Positions 48,909 to 57,759 of a stretch of DNA of 64,000 nt are shown here, one piece after another. The stretch is from Synechococcus sp. ROS8604 (lineage in GTDB: Bacteria; Cyanobacteriota; Cyanobacteriia; PCC-6307; Cyanobiaceae). A program made the position numbers and the translations under genes. The stretch covers positions 2,604,001-2,668,000 of the forward strand of contig NZ_CP047946.1 in NCBI RefSeq assembly GCF_014279655.1, read 5' to 3'. Below the pieces are notes generated by a model. It did not search any database. It worked only from the letters and a program-made list of their open reading frames with translations, and had not been told where the DNA came from. Numbering within the stretch: position 1 is the stretch's first letter; each line of letters opens with the position of its first letter.

Positions 48909-49947
48909 TCACCATGGCGTGCATTCTTTCAAGAAGAACTCATTGCCGTCCGAATAAAACTTGTCATCATCGTCAAACACATGAACCTTCCCTTTTATAT
49001 ACCTATCGCCAGGACCTTTATCAGCATCACAAAGTAACATATGATAAACGGCTGTATAAGGCGGCCAACCAGGACTTCTGCCATCACTTAAGGCATTGGC
49101 TCGTTGTCCGCAAATTGCATCAAATCAAGCCTGCCGTACTGATCAAACCTTCCATCGTCAATCGGAACCCACTCTTTTTTACCGGATCCCATGCTTTTTT
49201 ACCAGGACAATCAGCCTCTCTCCAGCTGAACAAAATAAACTGAATAGCGTAGCAATGTTTAGCAGGATCATGCCATTAGATATAAGGCTTTGGAATTTTT
49301 TTTGCCAGATCGCTAATGCATCCGTGCGACCTTGATCCCCACAATCCTCTACTTCCATCTTGATTACAGCCAGCACTTACCTGCCAATCAGCAATGCCAT
49401 TTTCATGAGTTTTGGGTGATCCATCAGGATTGTGACCATCACGACCACTAACCCACCAACCCGAGTCGCACCATTTGCAAGTCTTTTTTGAGCACTCCTT
49501 ATAGAAAGCAGTGTATCTCCTTCCATCTTTATTCCAGGAAGCGTAGCTATCACAATTAGAGACAAATTGCTCTACATACTTAACATCACCGGCATAGCCT
49601 GACTGAATGCAAGAGCCATCAAAGAAATGAAAAACAAAATAGTTTTAATATTGATTGTGCGGATCTTTGCTCGGATCGTACGAGTAATCAAACCAAGCAG
49701 CGCTCGTAAAATACATGTTGTCGCTGCCCGTCAATGCAGACGTGCAATCACTTGTATAATAATTGGTATCGCCACCACTTTCAATCCACTTTACCCAATC
49801 CTGATTTGTTTTGTTAATGGTCCATGGACGAGTACAGAAAGGTGTGCAAACCAAGGATTTCGGCACAGACTTGTCTTTATATTCTTTGCAGCAGTTTGCA
49901 TAATCTTGTATTGTCACGGCCGATGCAATGCGAACAGCATCATATAG
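48909..49947 (-). pseudogene. Decayed Cys-rich secreted protein (four lesions)
   Basis: The leftward frame is open from 49947 (LYDAVRIASAVTIQDYANCC), and its opening resembles the end of a signal peptide. It continues with many Cys and aromatic residues (VCTPFCTRPW, MYFTSAAWFDYSYD) to TAA at 49645-49647. The same frame resumes (FFDGSCIQSGYAGDVKYVE, CSKKTCKWCDSGWWVSG) and hits a second TAA at 49276-49278. It resumes again (HCYAIQFILFSW, ADCPGKKAWDPVKK). At 49175-49180 an A6 run carries a -1 shift into EWVPIDDGRFDQYGR. Near 49095 a one-base loss shifts into ALSDGRSPGWPPYTAV and FLKECTPW, ending at TGA 48909-48911. The start codon is lost. No family is recognised. The low GC suggests transfer. 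Confidence 0.65.
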
Positions 49948-50560
49948 CTAAAGCGTATCGAGTCAAGCAATTTTTAAGCATTATTGATATTCGCATTTTG
50001 CTAATTGTTTGCTAAAAAATTAAATTAATGCAAATCCTGCAGGTGTTCAAGCTGGACTCCATGAAAACCCAAGACTTCAACAAGGGTCTGAAATTCCACG
50101 GCGCAAAAGTTCAGCTCATGAGAAAATGTCCGATTTTACAATTCGCCGGGTAACTAAATCAACGATTTTGTTTCCCGACCCAGCAAAGAAAAAATGACTT
50201 CGTGCAGCACTGCGCGCTTTCGTGACGCAATGAATTTGACTCGCTCAAGAGAACTAACCACCTGCAGAGCCAAGTCTAAAACCGTTAATTAACTCTGATG
50301 TCCGCAAAATTTTATCGAATTTATCAAACATTATGTAGAATGAATGTTGTCTCGACTTGCTTTACCAAGGCAGCCCTTGTAGGCAACATCAGGAATGGAA
50401 AGCGGACTGAAAATGGACACGATTCAATCAATCCATGCTCAAAAGATTATGGACACCAGCATGATTGTCATCCACCTTCATTCCGTAGAGCCTCTTGTCA
50501 AACGAAACCCAACCCACCTTGAATCACTCAATTCAAGACAATCACTGAAGACACTTTGAA
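49948..50560. other. AT-rich intergenic region, about 610 bases
   Basis: No coding frame with a recognisable domain or ribosome-binding site is seen on either strand. The composition is AT-rich at the left and more mixed at the right. It probably holds the promoter of the GXWXG gene and remnants of older sequence, but no promoter can be assigned by eye. Confidence 0.5.
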
Positions 50561-51100
50561 ATGAAAGTTTCCGAACGATTAAGGCCAGGCCAGGCCACAA
50601 CTCAAGAGGCTTTGGAGGTGTTCGATTCCCTTGAACCCGTCGATGTTGATTTTATGATTGGCACCTGGAAGGGCGAAGGCTTCCATACCAACCACCCCAT
50701 GGATGGTCTTCTCGAGAGCTATCACTGGCATGGGAAACACTTTGAAAGCCTTGAAGATGTTCATCCATTGATTTTTTCAACACTTCGCGGTGGCTTCGCC
50801 CGTGTCAACCCCGGCTTGATGGAACCGACATTAACTGTGCCCATGCCAAGGTCAGCCATCGTGGGGCGCCTCTTCCAGACACTGTTGCCCTTTCTCGCAA
50901 CATCCCGCTCCTCAGCGTGGTTGCGCATGACAACGTATCGAGGCCAATCAAGCGCAACCATGATTTACGACCAGCTACCGATTCACGACGTGTTTCGTCA
51001 AATCAATCAGGATGCCGTTTTAGGCGTTATGGATATGAAAGGAATGAACTTACCATTCTTCTTTGTCCTTCGGCGCGAAACAGAATCCAATAATTTCTAG
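50561..51100 (+). CDS. GXWXG/DUF4334 domain protein
   Basis: Protein of 179 residues. The GXWXG domain is at about residues 25-85 (VDFMIGTWKGEGFHTNHPMDG, then YHWHGKHFESLEDVHPLIF). The DUF4334 part follows (MTTYRGQSSATMIYDQLPIHDVFRQIN, VLGVMDMKG, PFFFVLRRE). The fold resembles lipocalin-like ligand binders, and the function is unknown. It appears intact and is followed by two broken oxygenase-type genes on the same strand, so it may be the survivor of an oxidative accessory cluster. Confidence 0.8.
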   Translation: MKVSERLRPGQATTQEALEVFDSLEPVDVDFMIGTWKGEGFHTNHPMDGLLESYHWHGKHFESLEDVHPLIFSTLRGGFARVNPGLMEPTLTVPMPRSAIVGRLFQTLLPFLATSRSSAWLRMTTYRGQSSATMIYDQLPIHDVFRQINQDAVLGVMDMKGMNLPFFFVLRRETESNNF

Positions 51101-51289
51101 ACGGCTTTGAGATTGATTGAGCTTGCTCTAGTACTTATGAGCGGTTCGTATTCATGACGGTTAGATTCATAACAAACAACGGGCCAATTCGAATCTGCGT
51201 TTCAAACCAAAACCAAAAGCTGTTGCCTAGAGGAAAGTTAATTCACACAAGCCTTAACTCAACAATTGCATTCGCCTCAATCCAGCATC

Positions 51290-52461
51290 ATGACCCAGTC
51301 ATCAGGCAACTCTGCTCCCTTGGACATCGCGATTATCGGTGCAGGGCCTGGCGGACTCAGTGCTGCACACGCCTTGGCAAACCGTGGGTTTTCTGTCGGT
51401 ATTTTTGACCGAACCCAGAGTCTGCGACCGATTGGCGCGGCTCTTGGACTTGCCGAACAGGGATACGAAGCACTCAACAACATCAGTTTGAGTCTGTCCA
51501 AGCAGGTTCGTTCCAAAGCCATCAATCCAAGACAACAACTGCTCATGCGACCAAGTGGAGAAGTCTTGTTCGCAGATGAATCGCCGATGGCAGGCACGAG
51601 CTTCACCTGGCTGGGATGGTTCAACTTGCAATCCTGTCTTAATGCAACCTGAACCACAGCCTCACTGCATTCATGACTGATCGGCCCGATGCACCGATTT
51701 GCCTCAAGTTTCGGGATCAGGCTGACCAATGGGCTCGGATTCTGGTGGGAGCCGATGGCTATCGCTCAGTCGTCAGAAACAAAACAGTTGGAGATGGTCC
51801 ACCTCTCTACACAGGCACGATGACCTGGCGAGGCATCGTGCACCGAGAACAGTTAGAACTTTTGGAGATACCTTTCAGTGAAGGTGCTGGTTTTCAGCTG
51901 GTTGTGGGAGACCAAAAGAATTTCTGGATGATGGATGCTGGTTCCGATCAGATCGCCTGGGGTGGCACAGCGCCGCAAGACAGCTCAGAGACAAGTGAAT
52001 CTGCTTTCAAGACTGCACTCCTTGTTTTCAAGGATTGGCCTTCCATTGTGCAAACGATGATTCAGACAACTGATCCCTTGAGCATCATTGAAACAGGCGT
52101 CTTCGGTCGGAAACCTGTGTCTCAATGGGGAGATGGTCAACGCGTCACCCTCTTGGGTGATGCCGCCCATCCGATTCGGCCATCCCTGGGTCTTGGAACC
52201 ACTCTCGCTCTCCAAGATGCAGTGACGCTTGCCGCAATGCTTGACGGCGTACAACTGACAGACATTGCATCGGTTTCAGCTGCGCTCACGCGATATGAAC
52301 AAAAGAGGATTGAGATCACGACACCCCTGCAACAAAAAGCCTCGGAACAGGGCTTGGCGTCCCACGCTGATGATCAAGCGGATCGACTCAAAATGGGGTT
52401 TGAGGCCGCATTAGCGAGCCGAAGAAAATACTTGTCTCCCCTTGCGTTGCCATTCCAGTGA
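51290..52461 (+). pseudogene. FAD-dependent monooxygenase, disrupted
   Basis: The N-terminal half (51290-51652) has the FAD-binding IAIIGAGPGGLSAAHALANRG and FTWLGWFNLQSCL, then ends at a stop. The C-terminal half lies in a different frame: LNHSLTAFMTDRPDAPICLKFRD joins into ILVGADGYRSVVRNK and VTLLGDAAHPIRPSLGLGTTLALQDA, ending at 52461. Between NLQSCLNAT and LNHSLTAF about ten residues of the family are missing and the frame changes, which indicates a small out-of-frame deletion near 51650. Intact relatives hydroxylate or epoxidise aromatic or carotenoid substrates with NAD(P)H. The substrate is unknown. Confidence 0.8.
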
Positions 52462-52732
52462 TCTTGCGCTGAACCACGGATTCAACTCAGATGTCATCTT
52501 CGGAGCGCAGGGCCCATCAATCATTCGGATTGACCGCAACATTCTCAACCAGGATGGTGCCAAACATGCTGTGCAGTGCTGCGAGATGGATTGGAGATAG
52601 GGGCGTTTGTTCGCGATCAAAGAAGATTCATGCAAGCTTTCAGGGTGCGATCCCAACGTCCGCTGTCTGGCTCTCTGCTGAGGAGCCGAACACTTGAAAG
52701 CGCATAACACCGTGACAGCGACGAACACATCG

Positions 52733-53356
52733 ATGACGCATTCCGATTCTGAACCAACCGCCGGGGAACAGGGAGAGAAGCCATTGGATCCAGTCGTCCT
52801 GGAACGATGCCGTTTAGTGGGATTGCTCTTCCCATGGGACATGAACCGGGCACTGGAACTGACCCTGCTCAAAACCTTCTGCCTACCGTCGATCTCAGGC
52901 TTGCTACACCAGACCGGTGAGTTCGAACAACGCCCCCGCAAGCGCTAAGACGATACGGCCTTGATCGTTGCAGAACTGGTCAGGCTTGGCCCTGATACCC
53001 CTGGAGGCCGGGCCGTGATCCAGCGGCTCAACCGCATTCACTCCACCTACGCCATTCGCCAGGAGGATTACGCCTACGTGCTCTCCGGCTTTGTGGCCGA
53101 ACCGATTCGCTGGATCGAGAATTACGGCTGGAGAGTTCTCCACCCCTTTGAAGAAGAGGCCTTGTTTCTGTTCTGGGATCACGTGGGCAGCTTGATGCAA
53201 CTTGAGCAACACCCCGCAGTTTGCACTGGACCAGATTGGCCCGCCTTCACTGTTGCAACGACTGAGCCCGCTCCAGTCATCCTGATAACTAGAGCGGCCA
53301 AAGGTTTTGAAATAACCCAACTCTTTCAATCAATTCTACAAATTGATCATTTGTAG
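52733..53356 (+). pseudogene. Oxygenase MpaB/DUF2236 family, nonsense mutation
   Basis: The frame opens at ATG 52733 (MTHSDSEPTAGEQGEK) and reads DMNRALELTLLKTFCLPSISGLLHQTGEFEQRPRKR, then TAA at 52946-52948, then DDTALIVAEL in the same frame. Family members have Tyr here (KRYDDT), so a Tyr codon has become TAA. The rest carries GGRAVIQRLNRIHSTYAIRQEDYAYVLSGFVAEPIRWIENYGWR and LFLFWDHVGSLM. The C-terminus after about 53215 does not resemble the family, so the 3' end may also be truncated. Confidence 0.75.
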
Positions 53357-53363
53357 AATTGAT
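53329..53363. repeat. Perfect 14-bp inverted repeat, 7-base loop
   Basis: ATCAATTCTACAAA (53329-53342) and TTTGTAGAATTGAT (53350-53363) are exact reverse complements around TTGATCA. The repeat lies across the end of the MpaB-like frame and just beyond the convergent mscS stop. No T run follows on either strand, so it is not a classical intrinsic terminator, though it may serve as a bidirectional transcript end. Confidence 0.75.
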
Positions 53364-53392
53364 CAAGCATCAAGTACGAGTGCAATAAATGA

Positions 53393-54226
53393 TCAGTTCA
53401 TTGCATTTTTTTGCATCGCCACAGGGATACGAGGTACGGGGAATCCGGCTTGGCCTAAAACATCTACAATCATGCGATTGGTGTCAAAATAGACCTGCCA
53501 ATAATTGCTGGTGTGTGTGTAAGGACGGACCGCCAAACGAGGCCCTCTCTCACCGAACTCAAGAACCTCGACGTCGGCTTCAATTCCACTCGCTTGATTG
53601 GAAATTTTTTTAATCCCTTCCTTCAACAATTTGATCGCCTTGGCCACATCGGCACTATTATCGAGTTGAGCAACAAGCTCAACACGGCGATAAGGGTTTG
53701 CTGAATAATTCTTTATTGTGTCGCCAAACAGTTTGGCATTACCAATAATGTTCACGACGTTGTCGGGGGAGGTGATCGAAGTGACAAAGATGTTCACTTC
53801 TTTCACGGTGCCTTCCACACCACCGCCCTCGACGTAATCGCCAACCGAGATTGGCCTGAACAGTTGCACGAACACACCTGCAGCGAAGTTGCCCAGCATT
53901 CCGCTCCAAGCGGCGCCAATTGCTATACCAGCACCGGCGAGCAGGGCAGCAAAACTCGTGGTTTCGATACCAAAGAACCCGAGGATCGCAACAACAAGAA
54001 CAACCCGAAGCCCCACACCGATGATGGTCAACAGGTAGTTCACCAGTGTTGGGTCAAGCGAGCCCTGTCGGAAGAATCGACGCAGCAGCTTGAGAGCCAG
54101 ACCAATCAACCAGCCGCCGACAATCCAGAGAGCAACCGCACCTAACAGCTTGAAAACAAAAGGAACGATCAACGCCGTAATGGCATCAACACTCAACGTT
54201 GCAAACATCGAAGGGTAAAACCCCAT
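53393..54226 (-). CDS. MscS-family small-conductance mechanosensitive channel
   Basis: Protein of 277 residues, three N-terminal helices then the MscS pore and beta domain. The pore helix reads LLAGAGIAIGAAWSGMLGNFAAGVFVQLFRPISVGDYV, rich in Gly and Ala as required. The beta domain follows (VEGTVKEVNIFVTSITSPDNVVNIIGNAKLF, NYSANPYRRVEL). It releases osmolytes on hypo-osmotic shock. It appears intact. Confidence 0.92.
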   Translation of the reverse strand: MGFYPSMFATLSVDAITALIVPFVFKLLGAVALWIVGGWLIGLALKLLRRFFRQGSLDPTLVNYLLTIIGVGLRVVLVVAILGFFGIETTSFAALLAGAGIAIGAAWSGMLGNFAAGVFVQLFRPISVGDYVEGGGVEGTVKEVNIFVTSITSPDNVVNIIGNAKLFGDTIKNYSANPYRRVELVAQLDNSADVAKAIKLLKEGIKKISNQASGIEADVEVLEFGERGPRLAVRPYTHTSNYWQVYFDTNRMIVDVLGQAGFPVPRIPVAMQKNAMN

Positions 54227-55061
54227 GAGATCAAAAAAGAGAATTACTGCATAACAAGGCTGGCGAGCCTGTCCACTGGTGTCAGCCTTCAGGCCGCAAA
54301 ATTAACAAAATCTTGATACCCACAATCAACCAGGCAGCAGCTCAGCTGAAATCCATCTCAATGGATGCCTAAATCAAATCAATCGCCCGAGACGAAGAAG
54401 GACAAGGCAAGAATCCTAATCACAACTTTCTAAATAGCTATTAAGATAAATCATATTGGAGAGCTGGTCTTTTCATTACATTCACCAACTCTTGAATGCA
54501 TAGAATCCACATGATCCATACCGAGCCTTTCCCTCTATTCTTTTACTCCATAAAAAGCATACGATGCCATGACAACAATGTGCACGCAAAGAGGACTCGC
54601 TGTCCGATCGTATCGAGAGGAAACCAATACGGGAACAAGATTGATTTCCAACTAAAAACAAAAAGTCAAAAGACAATGCTTTCCGTCCCTGCATTCATTA
54701 AAAATACAGGGTTAATGATGAGTGATTGCATGCTTGATGGAGGCAGCATGGGTTTCTTCACTCCTGACCAACCATCACCAATGAGCCCTTCGATCTGACT
54801 CATCACAACATTCACACATGGGTTCGTCGATCACGCTCCAACAATCCAATGAATGAAGACACACTCAGTGGACGCTTGAAGGCGCAAAATCGCCTTCAAG
54901 GGGTGATGCAATCCTGAAACTAATGCCTAACGACAACCAAAACACAATGGCTTGCCAACCCAGATCTGAACGCAACACATGACATTCAGCCGGCTCGCTG
55001 CAGAGCACCTGCGGTTCTCGCCGCTGTTCTTAGCCTTAATGATCTGAACTCCATCCGAACG
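54227..55061. other. Intergenic region, about 835 bases, no gene called
   Basis: AT-rich on the left. Short open frames (for example one starting MHRIHMIHTEPF at 54496) have no domain or ribosome-binding site. A 10-bp perfect hairpin, CTTGAAGGCG at 54875-54884 and CGCCTTCAAG at 54891-54900 around CAAAAT, is the only clear structure. It probably holds the promoters of mscS and the cupin gene. Confidence 0.5.
54875..54900. repeat. 10-bp perfect hairpin in the intergenic region
   Basis: CTTGAAGGCG pairs with CGCCTTCAAG across a six-base loop CAAAAT. There is no T run on either side. It is 160 bases before the cupin gene, so a role as an operator or transcript end is possible but not shown. Confidence 0.6.
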
Positions 55062-55397
55062 ATGCATTTCACCAATCTGAGAGACCTTGAGGAAATCGGC
55101 GTCTCACATAATCACAACATCCGAAAGAAGGTGTTCATTGAACCCAACACCCTGCAAAACCTAATCTATTTTTCACGCGCCGTGTTCCCACCAGGTGAAA
55201 CAGCAAAAACACACAATCACAGCGATATGGCGGAAGTTTTTTATGTCTCATCAGGCTGTGCGCAGGTCACTGTGAATGGCAAGGATTTCATCTGCCGGGA
55301 GGGTTCATGCATCACTATCGAACCGCACGAGAATCATCAACTCACCAATACCGGCGATCAGGACTTGATCCTTCTTTATCTCGGGATTCAGGCCTGA
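55062..55397 (+). CDS. Cupin domain protein
   Basis: Single cupin domain of 111 residues. The first motif is visible as HNHSDMAEVFYVSSGCAQVTVNG with two metal-binding His and Glu, and the second as TIEPHENHQLTNTGDQDLILLYLG with the His ligand. Small cupins of this type bind metal and act as enzymes or ligand sensors; which applies here is unknown. It stands alone, with about 200 bases to the next gene. Confidence 0.85.
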   Translation: MHFTNLRDLEEIGVSHNHNIRKKVFIEPNTLQNLIYFSRAVFPPGETAKTHNHSDMAEVFYVSSGCAQVTVNGKDFICREGSCITIEPHENHQLTNTGDQDLILLYLGIQA

Positions 55398-55615
55398 ACA
55401 GCATGGTGCATCCAACACTTGCACCGATTCATCAATCTGAGAAGAGATCAGCAGCAAGCAACGCGTAAGGCACAACCAGCGACGAGCAGGGACGGATGAA
55501 ACAGGGTCTGTTGCAAAGCCTCTCAACAACGGTGGCTGCAATCAGAGCAGCCTGCTAAGAAAAGGAAGCTTAGTTTGACTGCTCTCGTCACACGACAGCA
55601 GTTGGAGGTAGAGAC

Positions 55616-56485
55616 ATGGCAACAGATCGAATCAATGACAAGTCTGACCCCAAGCTTGGTTATTATTAAGATCCCGGCTGGGAATGGCAGAAACCAGCAC
55701 CAAAGCGTTACTTAGTTGATCACCATTTAGATCAGTATGCCCAAGGCTGGATCCTGAACTTAGTGGAGCTGGTGCACTGGCTCCCCTTCATCCCTACCTT
55801 CATTCTTGCTTACCTGATTTCTCAACACGCCAATGATCTCAACCCCCTTCTCGGAGGCAGCGACCTGCGCGTGTTTCTGCTGCTACTCATCCCACTGATC
55901 CAGACCTTCGGCGGCTTGATGGGGATCACCATGCATGAATACAAAGGCTGGCAAGTTGCTTTTTTTCAGAACCCACTCGACAGTGATGTTGCACTCAAAG
56001 ACTGCAACAACGAATGGTTGCGTGAAGTGGCCTACAAGCTGCTGTTTCTGCTGCAGGGTGCTGGTTTGCTGGCGTTCTCCCTCGCCGTGTTCGGATTCAA
56101 CGCCATCACCATCCCGTTCGCAGTGCTCAGTGGTCTGATTGCCTTCATCGGCCCTCAGAATCCCAAGGCCACCTTTCCATTCAACGGCCAGCCGGTCTTT
56201 CCCCTGGCGGTTTCCATCCTGGTGGTGTTCATTGTCAACGCCGTCGTTAATTTGATCGCCTATTTCGTGCTGCTTGGTGACCCCCTTGCCTCAGCAGGCC
56301 TGCCCCGTGCCCTGGCAGCACTTGCACCCCTGCTGCTGATGCTTGGAGGCATGATTGAAGGTGTGATCGCAGAATCCAGCTTCAATCAATGGTGGCACTT
56401 CACTGCCGTTGTAGTATTTCTCAACCTTGGAATGATTGCTCAAATCGCTCTCTTCCCTGTGCTGTGGCGATCAATACTGATATGA
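55616..56485 (+). pseudogene. Polytopic membrane protein with TAA at codon 18
   Basis: A strong ribosome-binding site (GGAGGT, 55604-55609) precedes ATG 55616. The frame reads MATDRINDKSDPKLGYY and then TAA at 55667-55669, after which the same frame continues unbroken (DPGWEWQKPAPKRYLVDHHLDQ) through about six helices to 56485. A restart at GTG 55763 would remove the first 49 codons. The body has HEYKGWQVAFFQNPLDSDVAL and several long hydrophobic helices; I recognise no named family. The next gene overlaps its stop by four bases (ATGA). Confidence 0.7.
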
Positions 56486-57242
56486 CGCACTTTTCTTATG
56501 ATTTTTGCCGTCCAATCAAGCGCTATTCACTGCCCGACCAATACAAGGAAATTTCTGGCTTATCACCGTTAGGAAGCAACAATACCCTGGCTTTCGTGCA
56601 AGATGAGGCTGTTCAGATTCATCTGTTTGATCTCAATTCCGGAACAGTAACGGAACATGCCAAGCATGATGATGGTGATTCGGAAGACATTGTAATTACA
56701 GGCAAGACGGCCTACTTGCTGAAAGCAGGCAAGCAGCCGGCGATCTACAAAGTAACTCACTTCAACCGTGAAGATGCTCACTGTGAACGGTATAACCTGG
56801 ACCTTCACAAGGACCAAGACCCGGAGGGATTATGCCACGACATTCCACACAATCGCCTGTTAATCGCCTGCAAAGGGTCATCCAAAAAAAAGACCAAACG
56901 CGTGGCATCTACGCCTTTAACCTTCAATCCATGCAGATGGATTCTTCGCCGTTGTTTGCAATCGATAGCCGAGATTTTCTTGACAGCGCAGAAGACACCT
57001 TCAACCCTTCCGGTCTTGCCATCCATCCGCAATCCGGGCTGCTCTACATCATTGGTTCCAAAGGAGAAAAAATGATTGTGTGCTACGGATTGGACGGCAA
57101 TTTCAAAGAAGCCCTGAAACTGGATAAGAATCAGTTCATCCAGCCGGAAGGAATCACGTTCATGCCTTCCGGGGAACTTGTGATTTCCAGTGAAGGCAAA
57201 AAGGGCAAGGATGCCGCAATCATGATCTTCTCTGGCCAGTAA
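56482..57242 (+). pseudogene. SdiA-regulated/esterase-like beta-propeller, frameshift in an A8 run
   Basis: ATG 56482 overlaps the preceding stop. The frame reads KRYSLPDQYKEISGLSPL, DDGDSEDIVITGKTAYLLKAGK and QDPEGLCHDIPHNRLLIACKG, then meets A8 (56884-56891). In frame the run reads TCC AAA AAA AAG; a -1 shift continues with GAC CAA ACG into GIYAFNLQSMQMDSSPL, FNPSGLAIHPQSGLLYIIGS and IQPEGITFMPSGELVISSEG, ending at 57242. The combined length of about 250 residues fits an SdiA-regulated propeller domain. Without the shift the frame ends at 57075 with unrelated sequence. Contraction of an A9 run is the simplest cause; slippage could restore the product. Confidence 0.75.
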
Positions 57243-57247
57243 CCGGT

Positions 57248-57670
57248 TTGCGCCACCCTCATCGCCAGCTCAACCGTGTTCAGGCCCTCCAGACCCAAAG
57301 CCACAGCAAGACAGTGACACGATTCATTCAACGCCGCTGGCTCCACCTGAGCGCCATCCTGCTTGCGTGCATCACAGCGTTGTCGTTACATCCCCTCAAC
57401 ACGCTTCCCGAGGTTCCAGGTTCCGATAAAACCCATCATTTCGTTGCCTACGCAGCGCTCGCCTTTCCAACCGCACTGCGCAAACCCAGGCGATGGCCGC
57501 TGATCATCTTCGGTTTTGCGCTCTACAGCGGCCTCATCGAACTGATCCAGCCCCATGTGAATCGCTATGGAGAGTGGGAAGATTTTCTAGCCAATGCCTG
57601 CGGACTTTTGCTTGGAGTTGGGTTGGCCTTTTGCATCAACAGGCTGGAGAGACATCACAGCATCCCTTAA
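57248..57670 (+). CDS. VanZ family membrane protein
   Basis: Protein of 140 residues with four hydrophobic segments. The VanZ-like signature is GSDKTHHFVAYAALAFPTAL, followed by LIELIQPHVNRYGEWEDFLANACGLLLGVGLAF. The function is unknown in most bacteria. It starts five bases after the beta-propeller frame, with a possible start inside the first 70 bases (GTG 57314 region), and the first 25 residues are not hydrophobic. Confidence 0.8.
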   Translation: MRHPHRQLNRVQALQTQSHSKTVTRFIQRRWLHLSAILLACITALSLHPLNTLPEVPGSDKTHHFVAYAALAFPTALRKPRRWPLIIFGFALYSGLIELIQPHVNRYGEWEDFLANACGLLLGVGLAFCINRLERHHSIP

Positions 57671-57718
57671 CTCCGTCCATCGATGATAGGGATGAAAACA
57701 CCTTGCCTTGAAGGAGCC

Positions 57719-57759
57719 CTCTGCCGGGTGATGCCGGCCACGCGCATCACCCGGCAGAG
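57719..57759. terminator. Perfect 15-bp hairpin between convergent VanZ and nadC genes
   Basis: CTCTGCCGGGTGATG (57719-57733) and CATCACCCGGCAGAG (57745-57759) pair perfectly around an 11-base GC-rich loop. The right arm contains the nadC stop codon (57747-57749). It lies 48 bases beyond the VanZ stop. Neither strand shows a T run after the stem, so it is called a transcript-end hairpin by position, not by the full terminator rule. Confidence 0.6.

Noticed and set aside
52462-52601. Rightward frame ending GAKHAVQCCEMDWR after the FAD monooxygenase
   Set aside because: It reads somewhat like protein (FNSDVIFGAQGPSIIRIDRN) but has no start or identifiable family; possibly another fragment, not enough to call.
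52411-52941. 176-codon leftward frame over the end of the FAD monooxygenase and the start of the MpaB gene
   Set aside because: Composition is rich in Ser, Arg and Cys without a domain, and both rightward relics are recognisable through it.
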